NCBI RefSeq assembly: GCF_027625935.1
Contig: NZ_CP115300.1
Location: 1,674,001-1,738,000, forward strand
DNA length: 64,000 nt
Direction of reading: 5' to 3'
Source: Streptomyces camelliae
GTDB lineage: Bacteria > Actinomycetota > Actinomycetes > Streptomycetales > Streptomycetaceae
The stretch's first letter is position 1. The number at the start of each line of letters is the position of its first letter. Under the pieces are notes generated by a model. It worked only from the letters and a program-made list of their open reading frames with translations, did no database searches and was not told the origin of the DNA. This document shows, in pieces, positions 16,837 through 25,417 of this stretch. The translations under genes and the position numbers were made by a program.

Positions 16837-17706
16837 GTGTACGACCCGACGCAGCTGCGCACCTTCCTCGCCGTGGCCCAGACCCTGAGCTTCACCCAGG
16901 CCGCCCACCGGCTCGGGCTGCGCCAGTCCACGGTCAGCCAGCACGTACGCCGGCTGGAGGACGCGACCGGCCGGCAGCTGTTCGCCCGGGACACCCATTC
17001 GGTGGAGCTGACCGAGGACGGCGAGGCGATGCTGGGCTTCGCCCGGCGGATCCTTCAGGTGCACGAGCAGGCGACGGCGTTCTTCACCGGCACCCGGGTG
17101 CGCGGGCGGCTGCGGTTCGGCGCGTCGGAGGACTTTGTGCTCACCCGGCTCCCGGAGATCCTGGAGGGCTTCCGTCACGATCATCCCGAGGTCGACCTGG
17201 AGCTCACGGTCGAGCTGTCCGGCACCCTGCACGAGCAGCTGGCCGCCGGAAAGCTGGACCTCGTGCTGGCCAAGCGCCGCCGGGAGGACCCCCGGGGCGA
17301 GCTGGTCTGGCGCGACGACCTGGTGTGGATCGGCGCCGAGCGGCTGCGCCTGGACGCCGACCGGCCCGTCCCGCTGATCGTGTACCCCCCGCCCGGCATC
17401 ACCCGGGCCCGCGCGCTTCAGGTGCTGGAGCGCGAGGGCCGGCCGTGGCGGATCGTGTGCACCAGCGGCAGCCTGAACGGCCTCATCGCGGCGGCCCGCG
17501 CCGGGCTCGGCGTGATGGCCCACTCCCGGCGCCTCATCCCGCCCGGCCTCTCCCGCCTCCCCGACCGCTCCGGCCTGCCCGACCTGGGCCGGGTCGATTT
17601 CGTCCTGGTCCACGGCCGCCGCCACGGCGCGGCGGAGGAGGCCGCGAACGCGCTGGCGGCGGCGATCCTGGCGGGCGGGGAACGACTCCGCCGCCCCGTC
17701 GACTGA
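16837..17706 (+). CDS. LysR family transcriptional regulator
   Basis: A 289-residue regulator starting with GTG at 16837. The HTH at about residues 19-38 reads TQAAHRLGLRQSTVSQHVRRLE. The effector domain (about 88-285) has the two-lobed periplasmic-binding-like fold expected of LysR proteins. It is divergent from the bile-acid symporter family gene with a T-N11-A box in the 174-bp gap, so the symporter is the likely target and its substrate or a related acid the likely effector. No oddity in length or codon use. Confidence 0.9.
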   Translation: MYDPTQLRTFLAVAQTLSFTQAAHRLGLRQSTVSQHVRRLEDATGRQLFARDTHSVELTEDGEAMLGFARRILQVHEQATAFFTGTRVRGRLRFGASEDFVLTRLPEILEGFRHDHPEVDLELTVELSGTLHEQLAAGKLDLVLAKRRREDPRGELVWRDDLVWIGAERLRLDADRPVPLIVYPPPGITRARALQVLEREGRPWRIVCTSGSLNGLIAAARAGLGVMAHSRRLIPPGLSRLPDRSGLPDLGRVDFVLVHGRRHGAAEEAANALAAAILAGGERLRRPVD

Positions 17707-17830
17707 CCGGACACACGCGGCGGACGGCCGCGCGGGACTCGCCGGTGGCCACGCGCGGACGCACCCGGCCGGCCGGCGCAGGCCGTAATCGGCCCGTACA
17801 GATTCGGTGGAGATTACGGCACCGAAACTT

Positions 17831-17844
17831 ACTGACCCGTCAGT
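17831..17844. promoter_or_regulatory. TetR-like palindrome upstream of the acyl-CoA synthetase
   Basis: ACTGACCCGTCAGT has perfect 6-base arms (ACTGAC/GTCAGT) and lies 174 bp before the acyl-CoA synthetase start. Palindromes of this form are common operators of TetR-type repressors that sense acyl-CoAs. No tetR gene is in this window, so the regulator would be encoded elsewhere. The rest of the 311-bp gap 17707-18017 shows only a promoter-like AT-rich patch. Confidence 0.5.
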
Positions 17845-18017
17845 ATCGTGTCCGGCCCTTCCCCATGTGAGGGCATTTTCCGGTCACCTCCCGGGAAAAA
17901 CGTGAGGTTTGCTCGGTTTCCTGCCCCCTCCCGCCCGGTGACGCCGTGGGGTAGCTTTCACCGCGCTGTGCCGGATATCACCGGCGTGACCAAGCAGCGA
18001 GGATCGGGGAGCGAGGT

Positions 18018-19844
18018 TTGCGCGAGTTCACCAACCCGCCGCTCACGTCGGCACCGTCGGTGGGCGGTCTGGCCGACGTGGTCTTCGAGCATGCCCAGAG
18101 CGACCCGACGCACATCGCCCTCGGCCGCAAGGACGCCGCCGGGCAGTGGCGGGACGTGACCGCCGCCGAGTTCCGGGACGAGGTGCTGGCCCTCGCCAAG
18201 GGCCTGCTGGCACGCGGCATCCGCTTCGGCGACCGCGTCGCGATCATGTCCCGTACCCGCTACGAGTGGACCCTCTTCGACTTCGCGCTGTGGACCGTCG
18301 GCGCCCAGGTGGTGCCGGTCTACCCCACGTCCTCGGCCGAACAGTGCTTCTGGATGCTCTACGACGCCGAGGTGTCCGCGGCGATCGTGGAGCACGAGGA
18401 CCACGCGATGACCATCGCCACCGTCATCGACCGCCTCCCGCAGCTGCGCCAGCTGTGGCAGCTGGACTCGGGTTGTGTGCAGGAGCTGTACGACGCCGGC
18501 GCGCACCTGGACGACGAGCTGGTGCACCGGCACCGGCAGGCCGTCACCCCGGACTCCGTCGCCACGATCATCTACACCTCCGGCACCACCGGCCGACCGA
18601 AGGGCTGTGTGATCTCGCACGGCAACTTCATGTTCGAGGCCGACACCATGGTCCGGCGCTGGGAGCCGGTGTTCCACTCCAAGAAGGGCGACGAGGCCTC
18701 CACGCTGCTGTTCCTGCCGCTCGCGCACGTCTTCGGACGGATGGTGGAGGTCGCCGCGATCCGCGGCCGGGTCCGCTTCGGGCACCAGCCGCAGCTGCAC
18801 GCCGCCGCGCTGCTGCCCGATCTGGCCGCGTTCCGGCCGACGTTCGTGCTGGCGGTGCCGTACATCTTCGAGAAGGTGTTCAACGCGGCCCGCCGCAAGG
18901 CGGAGAAGGACGGCCGGTCCGGGCCGTTCGAGAAGGCGGTCGACGTCGCGGTGAAGTACGCGGAGGCCGTCGAGGCGAAGGCGTGGGGCATCGGGCCCGG
19001 CCCTTCGGCGGGGCTGCGCATGCAGCACCAGTTCTTCGACAAGGTCGTCTATGCCAAGGTCCGCGCGGCGATGGGCGGTCGTATACGGAATGCGATGTCC
19101 GGTGGTTCGGGGATGGACCGCCGGCTGGGGCTGTTCTTCGCGGGCGCGGGCGTGCAGATCTACGAGGGCTACGGCCTGACCGAGTCGACGGCGGCGGCCA
19201 CCGCCAACCCGCCCGAGCGCACCCGCTACGGCACCGTCGGCCAGGCCATCCCCGGGATGACCGTGCACATCGCCGACGACGGGGAGATCTGGCTGTACGG
19301 CGCCAACGTCTTCCAGGGCTATCTCAACAACCCCAAGGCCACGGACGAGACGCTGCACGACGGCTGGCTGGCCACCGGCGACCTGGGCTCGCTCGACGAG
19401 GACGGCTATCTGACCATCACCGGCCGCAAGAAGGAGATCCTCGTGACCTCCGGCGGCAAGAGCGTCTCCCCCGGGGTGCTGGAGGAGCGGGTGCGTGAGC
19501 ATCCGCTGGTCAACCAGTGCATCGTCGTCGGCAACGACCGGCCCTACATCGCCGCTCTGGTCACCCTCGACCAGGAGGCCGTCGAGCACTGGCTGCAGAT
19601 GCGCGGCAAGCCGAAGATGACCCCGGCACAGCTGGTGCGCGACGCCGACCTGGAGACGGAGGTGCGGCGGGCGGTGGTCGCCGCCAACACCCTTGTCTCG
19701 CAGGCCGAGTCGATCCGCACCTTCCGCATCCTGGCGCAGCCGTTCACCGAGGAACACGGCCTGCTCACCCCGTCGTTGAAGCTGAAGCGGAAGGCGATCG
19801 AGAAGGCGTACGACAGAGAGGTCGAGGCCCTCTACCGGACCTGA
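18018..19844 (+). CDS. Long-chain acyl-CoA synthetase (AMP-binding, FadD15-like)
   Basis: Activates fatty acids to acyl-CoA with ATP. 608 residues, normal for the long-chain branch. Motifs in order: TIIYTSGTTGRPKG (P-loop-like A3, about 193), the adenine-binding YEGYGLTEST (about 386), and ATGDLGSLDEDGYLTITGRKKE with the hinge (about 452). The start is an uncommon TTG with GCGAGG just upstream. The gene stands alone, with a TetR-like palindrome in its leader. At 19081-19093 an AT-rich word (GTATACGGAATGC) replaces the GC-rich codons expected near the conserved MSGGS. Confidence 0.9.
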   Translation: MREFTNPPLTSAPSVGGLADVVFEHAQSDPTHIALGRKDAAGQWRDVTAAEFRDEVLALAKGLLARGIRFGDRVAIMSRTRYEWTLFDFALWTVGAQVVPVYPTSSAEQCFWMLYDAEVSAAIVEHEDHAMTIATVIDRLPQLRQLWQLDSGCVQELYDAGAHLDDELVHRHRQAVTPDSVATIIYTSGTTGRPKGCVISHGNFMFEADTMVRRWEPVFHSKKGDEASTLLFLPLAHVFGRMVEVAAIRGRVRFGHQPQLHAAALLPDLAAFRPTFVLAVPYIFEKVFNAARRKAEKDGRSGPFEKAVDVAVKYAEAVEAKAWGIGPGPSAGLRMQHQFFDKVVYAKVRAAMGGRIRNAMSGGSGMDRRLGLFFAGAGVQIYEGYGLTESTAAATANPPERTRYGTVGQAIPGMTVHIADDGEIWLYGANVFQGYLNNPKATDETLHDGWLATGDLGSLDEDGYLTITGRKKEILVTSGGKSVSPGVLEERVREHPLVNQCIVVGNDRPYIAALVTLDQEAVEHWLQMRGKPKMTPAQLVRDADLETEVRRAVVAANTLVSQAESIRTFRILAQPFTEEHGLLTPSLKLKRKAIEKAYDREVEALYRT

Positions 19845-20013
19845 CGTCTGCGGCGTTCGCCTCCGGTACGGCCTCCGCTGCCGCCTTCGCCGCGCGGGGC
19901 CGGTTCGCGTGCACGCGTCGTCGGCACGGATTGCGCCGTCAGGAATGCGGCACGGGCCGTGATCGTTGACGATGGAAGTACCACCTGTCTTCAACCTAAG
20001 GATCAAGAGGCTC

Positions 20014-20850
20014 GTGAGCAGCAAGGTCCCCCCGATCATCCTCAACAACGGCATCGAGATGCCCCAGCTGGGCTACGGCGTCTGGCAGGTGCCGGACGAC
20101 GAGGCCGAGCGGGCCGTCGCCACCGCGCTGGAGGCCGGGTACCGCAGCATCGACACCGCCGCGATCTACGGCAACGAAGAGGGCACCGGCAAGGCCATCG
20201 CCGCCTCCGGCCTGCCCCGTGCGGACGTCTTCGTCACCACCAAGCTCTGGAACAGCGAGCAGGGTTACGACTCGACGCTGCGCGCCTTCGACGTCTCGCT
20301 GGCGAAGCTGGGGCTCGACTACGTCGACCTGTACCTGATCCACTGGCCGCTGCCCTCCCGCGGCAGGTACGTCGACACCTACAAGGCGCTGGAGAAGCTC
20401 TATGCCGACCAGCGGGTCCGCGCCATCGGCGTGTCCAACTTCCTTCCCGAGCACCTTGAGCGGCTGATCGCCGAGACGTCCGTCGTCCCGGCGGTCGACC
20501 AGATCGAGCTGCACCCGCATCTGCAGCAGCGCGCCGCCCGCGAGTTCCACGCGGAGCAGGGCATCGCCACCGAGGCCTGGTCCCCGCTCGGCCAGGGCAA
20601 GGGCCTGCTGGAGGTACCGGCGATCGTCGCCATCGCGCAGAAGCACGGCCGTACGCCGGCCCAGGTCGTGCTGCGCTGGCACATCCAGCTCGGCAACATC
20701 GTGATCCCGAAGTCCGTGACGCCGGCCCGGATCAAGGAGAACATCGAGGTCTTCGACTTCAGCCTGGACGACGAGGATCTCGCGGCGATCAGCGCGCTCA
20801 ACGAGGACCGGCGCCTGGGCCCCGACCCGGCCACCTTCGACCTCGGCTGA
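20014..20850 (+). CDS. Aldo/keto reductase (AKR5-like)
   Basis: NADPH-dependent reductase of aldehydes or ketones with a TIM-barrel fold, 278 residues. The catalytic tetrad is visible: Asp and Tyr in SIDTAAIYGNE, Lys in VTTKLW and His in LIHWP. The C-terminal cofactor block IPKSVTPARIKEN is present. GTG at 20014 has an AGAGG ribosome site; an in-frame ATG further upstream would add an unconserved leader. The closest functional group is likely 2,5-diketo-D-gluconate/methylglyoxal reductases, but the substrate cannot be fixed. Confidence 0.92.
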   Translation: MSSKVPPIILNNGIEMPQLGYGVWQVPDDEAERAVATALEAGYRSIDTAAIYGNEEGTGKAIAASGLPRADVFVTTKLWNSEQGYDSTLRAFDVSLAKLGLDYVDLYLIHWPLPSRGRYVDTYKALEKLYADQRVRAIGVSNFLPEHLERLIAETSVVPAVDQIELHPHLQQRAAREFHAEQGIATEAWSPLGQGKGLLEVPAIVAIAQKHGRTPAQVVLRWHIQLGNIVIPKSVTPARIKENIEVFDFSLDDEDLAAISALNEDRRLGPDPATFDLG

Positions 20851-20932
20851 ACCGGCTTCCGGGCGCCGGCCCGCCTCGCTTTCCCGGCGTCGGCCCGGGC
20901 CGCGTCCGGCTCGGGCTGACGCCCGGCCCCGC

Positions 20933-21547
20933 TCAGTCGGGCCGTACGTCCGCGTGCACGATCTCGAACTCCTCCAGGGCCACGACGTTCACGTGCGCCT
21001 TGGCCACGCTCTCGCGCCGGATCACCGCCTGGCCCGCCCGGGAGGCGGCGAGTGAGGCACGGTCGGTGAAGAGGACTGCGGTCATGCCCTTGCCGCGCCC
21101 CCGGTCCAGGAACAGGGCCGCGCCGGTGAAGCCGGGCAGCACCTCCAGCCGGGGCAGCACGCCGGAGTGGAACGTGTCGAAGGCCAGGTCCGCGTCCGCG
21201 GGCGCGAACTCCAGCCGGCTCATGCGCATTCCGCCGCCGGTGAGCGGCCGGTGTCCGACGGGGAAGACCGTGGCCTCGTAGTTCTCGACGGCGACGGTCC
21301 CGGCGAACGGGCGCAGCAGGCCCGGCCGCCGTTCGCGCATCACCTCGTCGCTGTTGTCGCGGGCCTCGGCGGACTCCCACCAGCTGACCGCGAGCAGGGT
21401 GCCGAGGTCCCGGTCGACAAAGACCCCCGCGCCGCGGAAGCCGGGCCGTTCCTCCAGCAGGTCGTGGCCCTGTGTGTTCAGGGACCGGATGGCCGTGCCC
21501 AGCTGTGCCGGATCACCGGTCGCGTACACCGTGCGGACGAACAACAT
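20933..21547 (-). CDS. Antibiotic-biosynthesis-monooxygenase-like (ABM) dimeric barrel protein
   Basis: A 204-residue protein built of two similar halves. Each half has a pattern (PGFRGAGVFVDRDLGTLLAVSWWES in shortened form, and PGFTGAALFLDRGRGKGMTA) like dimeric alpha/beta-barrel ABM domains, so it is probably a fused dimer. Members act as monooxygenases, heme-degrading proteins or small binding proteins; function here is unknown. The ATG at 21547 has a strong GGAGGTGAG site. It converges on the aldo/keto reductase. Confidence 0.65.
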   Translation of the reverse strand: MLFVRTVYATGDPAQLGTAIRSLNTQGHDLLEERPGFRGAGVFVDRDLGTLLAVSWWESAEARDNSDEVMRERRPGLLRPFAGTVAVENYEATVFPVGHRPLTGGGMRMSRLEFAPADADLAFDTFHSGVLPRLEVLPGFTGAALFLDRGRGKGMTAVLFTDRASLAASRAGQAVIRRESVAKAHVNVVALEEFEIVHADVRPD

Positions 21548-21736
21548 GCGTCTCACCTCCCGCAGCCGCGACCGTGCCGGGCCGACGGCGGCAGACAGGT
21601 CCGAAAGAACCGGAGCAAACGTCCTCTTCAGTCTTGCCCGGACATACAAATCACCGCAATACGCACAGGATTGGGGGGTTCGCAACCCGGGGACTGACGG
21701 GGACATGGCGACAAGGTCACGGCGGCGGACGCGAGG

Positions 21737-21753
21737 TAAGGAAACTTTCCTAA
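21737..21753. promoter_or_regulatory. Palindrome AGGAAACTTTCCT, apparently orphan
   Basis: TAAGGAAACTTTCCTAA contains perfect arms AGGAAA/TTTCCT around a central C. I recall such sites in front of polysaccharide-utilisation genes in Streptomyces, but the regulator is uncertain. Here it is about 190 bp upstream of the minus-strand ABM gene and faces the end of the SDR gene, so no polysaccharide gene is attached. Confidence 0.45.
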
Positions 21754-21768
21754 TAGAAGGCGCTCACC

Positions 21769-22470
21769 TCAGTTGGGCTGACCCAGCGGACGTACGACCA
21801 CGGTGTTGACGTCGACCCCGGCCGGCTGCCGGATCGCCCACAGAACCGAGTCGGCGATCTGGTCGGCGGTCAGCAGATGCCCCGGAGGCAGACTGCCGAG
21901 CCCGTCCCAGAACGGGGTCTCCACCCGGCCGGGAGCGACCAGCGTCACCCCGATCCCGAAGTCGGTGACCTGGCGCCGGGTGTTCTCGGCCAGCCCGGTG
22001 ACCGCCCACTTGGTGGCGCCGTAGAGATTGCCGGGGGTGTTCACGAACCCGGCGACGGAGCCGACGAGGACGATCCGGCCGCGGGTCTCCTTCAGGGCCT
22101 CGACGGAGGCGCGGATGAGCAGGGCCGGGCCGAGGACGTTGGTGAGGATCATCTCGGTCCAGCCGGCCGGATCCCCTTCGGCGACGGTGTCATGGGTGGC
22201 GAAGCCGGCATTGGCGACGACTGTATCCAGTCGACCGTATGCCTTGAGCGTGCGGTCGACTGCATTCTGTATATCGGCGAATGCCGACGCGTCACCGGCG
22301 ACCGTCAGCAGTTCCTCGGGCCGGCCGAGCCCGTCGGCGAAGTCCCGCAGCCGGGCTTCGGTGCGGCCGGTGACGGTGACGCGGTGTCCGGCGGCCAGCA
22401 GCTGCCGGGCGACGGCGGCGCCGATGCCGGTGGCGCCGCCGGTGATGAGTGCGACCGGAGAGTCGTTCAC
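21769..22470 (-). CDS. Short-chain dehydrogenase/reductase
   Basis: Classical SDR of 233 residues. The cofactor loop is TGGATGIG near residue 10, NAG is near 87, the catalytic Ser is in VGSVAG, and YGATK carries Tyr and Lys. GTG at 22470 with GGGGAT upstream is chosen. Residues about 62-90 (DIQNAVDRTLKAYGRLDTVV) are encoded by unusually AT-rich codons, including ATA, AAT, GCA and GAT. This contains two AT-rich words of the window-wide family (22221-22243 and 22262-22284). The protein sequence itself looks normal for the family. Confidence 0.9.
   Translation of the reverse strand: MNDSPVALITGGATGIGAAVARQLLAAGHRVTVTGRTEARLRDFADGLGRPEELLTVAGDASAFADIQNAVDRTLKAYGRLDTVVANAGFATHDTVAEGDPAGWTEMILTNVLGPALLIRASVEALKETRGRIVLVGSVAGFVNTPGNLYGATKWAVTGLAENTRRQVTDFGIGVTLVAPGRVETPFWDGLGSLPPGHLLTADQIADSVLWAIRQPAGVDVNTVVVRPLGQPN
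22262..22284. repeat. AT-rich inverted repeat in the SDR gene
   Basis: GCATTC and GAATGC are 6-base arms flanking TGTATATCGGC. On the coding (minus) strand it reads through ATATACAGAATGC, the same word as at 4471. A neighbouring word, CTGTATCCAGTCGACCG, starts at 22221. Confidence 0.6.
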
Positions 22471-22557
22471 GTGGATCCCCCTGTGAGTCGGTGACGCCGG
22501 GGAGTCCATCACGTGGAGCGCGCTCGAAGTCAAGCGCCCGTCCGCCCCGCCGTATCG

Positions 22558-23475
22558 CTAGACCGGCCGTACCGCCCGGTGCACCGTGACGGCCGCCAGG
22601 ACGAAGACGTCGGGGCGGTGGTGGACGCTCACAGGGTCGGCCGGATCGAGGAGCCGGTCGAGGGTGGCGCGGTCCTCGGCGTCCAGCGCCCCGCCGAGGA
22701 CGTCCCGGCTGCGGGTCAGCGCGGCGGCGACGAAGGCGCGGGCCCGGTCCGGTACGGGGGCGGGCACGTCGAGCAGGAAGCTGCGGGTGCCGGTGTGCTT
22801 CAGGCCCGCGGCGCCCAGCAGGGCGGGCCAGTCCTCGGTCTCGGCGACGGAGCCGGGCAGCTCGGCGCGCATCCGGGCGAAGCGGTCCTCCTGGGCGACG
22901 TCGAGGCGGGCCTGGAGTCCGGGGCGGCCGAAGCCGAGGTCGCGGGGCAGCCAGCGGGCGGGCAGCCCGCCCTCCAGGATCGCCAGCGTGCCGCCGGGCG
23001 CGAGCCGGGCACCGAACGCGCTGAGCGCGGCCTTCTGGTCGCCGAGGTGATGCAGGCTGCGGCTGGCCCACAGCAGGTCCGCCGGGTAATCCAACTCCTT
23101 GAGTGAATCGGGGAGTTCACCGGTGAGGGTGTCGAAGCGGTCGGCGATGCCCTGGCGGGCGGCGCGGACGCGGGCGCGCTCCAGCAGTTCGGCGGAGGCG
23201 TCGGCGGCGACCACCCGGGCGCCGGGGAACGTCTCCGCCATCAGGCAGGAGATCACCCCGGGCCCGCTGCCCGCGTCCACGATCAGACCGGGTTCGGTCA
23301 CGTCCTTGCCCAGCCAGGCCAGGGCGCGCGCGTACACCGGGCCGTACAGTCCGGCCTCCGCTTCCAGCATCTCGGCCATCGCGGCCCAGTCGATGTCGTC
23401 GCCGTGAGCGTGGCCGTGCCCCGCGTGTCCCTGGTGCGTGTGGTGCTCCTGGTGGTCGTGGTGCCCGTGTGTCAT
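22558..23475 (-). CDS. Class I SAM-dependent methyltransferase with His-rich N-terminus
   Basis: A 305-residue protein. The first 27 residues are about 40 percent histidine (THGHHDHQEHHTHQGHAGHG), suggesting metal binding. The methyltransferase core follows, with SAM motif DAGSGPGVISCLM near residue 63 and the acidic VVAADAS about 20 residues later. ATG at 23475 is preceded by GAGAGG. Two TCGCAAAA words (23550 and 23569) in the upstream region may be regulator sites. Methyl acceptor unknown; a metal-linked role is a guess from the His tract. Confidence 0.8.
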   Translation of the reverse strand: MTHGHHDHQEHHTHQGHAGHGHAHGDDIDWAAMAEMLEAEAGLYGPVYARALAWLGKDVTEPGLIVDAGSGPGVISCLMAETFPGARVVAADASAELLERARVRAARQGIADRFDTLTGELPDSLKELDYPADLLWASRSLHHLGDQKAALSAFGARLAPGGTLAILEGGLPARWLPRDLGFGRPGLQARLDVAQEDRFARMRAELPGSVAETEDWPALLGAAGLKHTGTRSFLLDVPAPVPDRARAFVAAALTRSRDVLGGALDAEDRATLDRLLDPADPVSVHHRPDVFVLAAVTVHRAVRPV

Positions 23476-23584
23476 GGTGCTCAGCCTCTCGTTCGGTTGC
23501 CGCCAGCGTGCGACGGCACCGCGCGAGGGAGCCAGTTCTGTTGCCGGTGTCGCAAAAAGTTGCTGTTCTCGCAAAACCGCGGAT

Positions 23585-23623
23585 CCGCCGGGGTCCCGGC
23601 CGCTGACGGCGGGGCCCCGGCGG
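23585..23623 (-). terminator. Terminator after the GH6 gene
   Basis: CCGCCGGGG (23585-23593) pairs with CCCCGGCGG (23615-23623), and GC-rich inner bases extend the stem. It lies 28 bases past the GH6 stop, as expected for the end of the GH5-GH6 operon. Confidence 0.6.
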
Positions 23624-23650
23624 ACGTTCACCGCGCCGGTGTCACGGCGG

Positions 23651-25387
23651 TTACGGCAGCGGCGGGTAGGCGTTCTGCATCAGCTGCTGGAACTGGGCGG
23701 AGAACCAGTGCCCGGCCAGCGGCGCGTTCGGCAGGGCGCCGCTGGGGTTGTTGTCGTTGCGGGCGTTGCCGCCGTAGCTCGGGTCGCACATCTGGTCGAA
23801 GCCCTTGCCCTCGTCGTTGGGGATCGACGTGCTGGCCCCGTCGGACTCCCCCGGCGGCTTGGCCCAGACGTAGGCGTCGATGCCGGCGGCCGGGGCGGCG
23901 GTGGGTCGTTCGCCGAGGCCGGCGCCGCTCTGGTTGCACCAGTTGCCCACGTTGAAGCGTCGGTCGATCCGGCCGCCGTTGACATACGTGTCGACGGAGG
24001 TCAGCGCGCCGGGACCGGTGGGCCGGGCGGAGCCGCCCCAGCCGTTGCGAGAGGTGTCGATCAGCATGCCGATGCCGGGGTCGAAGCCGGCTGCGACCAG
24101 CTTGTCGCGCATGGCGACGGCATACGACTGCTCGTCCACGTACTGGTTCCAGTCGATCCACTTCGACTGGCGCACGGTCGTGCCGTTCACCGTGTCGGTG
24201 ATCTTGACGTACGGCTCCCTGAGGGCGCTGTAGTTGGCCGTGTTGACGATGAACCCGGCGACGTCGTTCACGCTGGCGCCGTTGGTGGTGGCAACCTTGT
24301 AGAACTCCTGCACGGAGGGGCCGAGGTTGGTGTCCCAGCCGAGCCAGCCGTGGTGAGCGGCGTCCACGTAGTTGTAGACGTTCGGGATGGCGCCGAGCTT
24401 CTGCAGGGCGTAGGAGACGCCCTTCTCGTAGTTGCCGTTGGCCTTCATGGTCTCGCAGGCGGGGGTGCTGGTGTTGGTGCCGCCGGAGTTGGTGACCAGG
24501 TTGGGCAGCGAGTCGGGCTCGATGATGGTGGCGATCCTGAGGCTCGCGTAGGCCGGGTCGGCAAGGATCGAGGCGATGGGGTCGATGTAGTTCGTCTCGT
24601 ACTTGGCGATGTCGTCGGGGCCGAGTTCGCCGTTGGAAGCGAGGGCTGCGCAGTCGCGGCCAGGCAGGTCGTAGATGACCAGTTGAACGACGAGGTCGCC
24701 GGAGCCCTTCTGCTTCAGGGCCGCGTTCAGGTGGTCGCGCAGGCCCATGCCGCCGTTGACGCCGTTGATGGTGGCGATGCGGTCGAGCCAGACGGCGGTG
24801 GGCTGGTTGGAAACGCGGCTCCCGCCCGGTTCGGCTGCCGCGTGCGCGGACCACTCGGGGTCCACGTAGACCTTGGCACCGGCGTAGGGGTTGTCGACCT
24901 TGCTGCCGGTACCGCCGCCCGTGCCGCCGCCGGTGCCGCCGCCCGTGCCTCCTCCGCTGCCGGTGCCGTCGTCGACGTTGCAGGTCACGCCGTTGAGGGT
25001 GAAGGCGGTGGGCAGGGCGTTGGTGCCGCTGTAGGAGGCGTTGAAGCCGAAGCTGACCGAGGCGCCGGTCGCCAGGGAGGCGTTGTAGCTCTCGTTGGCG
25101 GCGGTGACGCTGCTGCCGCTCTGGCTTACTTGCGCGTTCCAGCCGCTGGTGACCTGCTGGTTGCCGGCGTACGACCACTTCACCGACCAACTCGACGTCG
25201 CCGCCGCGTTGTTGGTGATGGTGACGGCGGCGGTGAAGCCGGTGTCCCACTGATTCTGCACCGTGTAGGCCACGGTGCAGGGGATGGCGTCGGCCGCAGC
25301 GGAGGCCGGGGTGGTGGTCAGCGCCGTCCCGGATGCCCCGGCGATCAGCGCCAGGGCCGCGAGCAGCGGCGTTCTGGTACGACTCAT
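23651..25387 (-). CDS. Secreted GH6 cellulase (cellobiohydrolase type) with N-terminal CBM2
   Basis: Hydrolyses cellulose with inversion, releasing cellobiose. Signal peptide about residues 1-31 (ending ASA). The CBM2 cellulose-binding domain (about 37-137) has paired cysteines at its ends. A Gly-Thr repeat linker (about 138-165) is followed by the GH6 catalytic domain to residue 578. Motifs include VVQLVIYDLPGRDCAA with a catalytic Asp and IIEPDSLPNLVTN. The size points to an exo-acting enzyme, but exo versus endo is not certain. It follows the GH5 gene by 30 bases with a ribosome site (GAAGAGGA), so the two are co-transcribed. Confidence 0.95.
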   Translation of the reverse strand: MSRTRTPLLAALALIAGASGTALTTTPASAAADAIPCTVAYTVQNQWDTGFTAAVTITNNAAATSSWSVKWSYAGNQQVTSGWNAQVSQSGSSVTAANESYNASLATGASVSFGFNASYSGTNALPTAFTLNGVTCNVDDGTGSGGGTGGGTGGGTGGGTGSKVDNPYAGAKVYVDPEWSAHAAAEPGGSRVSNQPTAVWLDRIATINGVNGGMGLRDHLNAALKQKGSGDLVVQLVIYDLPGRDCAALASNGELGPDDIAKYETNYIDPIASILADPAYASLRIATIIEPDSLPNLVTNSGGTNTSTPACETMKANGNYEKGVSYALQKLGAIPNVYNYVDAAHHGWLGWDTNLGPSVQEFYKVATTNGASVNDVAGFIVNTANYSALREPYVKITDTVNGTTVRQSKWIDWNQYVDEQSYAVAMRDKLVAAGFDPGIGMLIDTSRNGWGGSARPTGPGALTSVDTYVNGGRIDRRFNVGNWCNQSGAGLGERPTAAPAAGIDAYVWAKPPGESDGASTSIPNDEGKGFDQMCDPSYGGNARNDNNPSGALPNAPLAGHWFSAQFQQLMQNAYPPLP

Positions 25388-25417
25388 GAGTGCGGGTTCC
25401 TCTTCCGGTGTGGGGAG

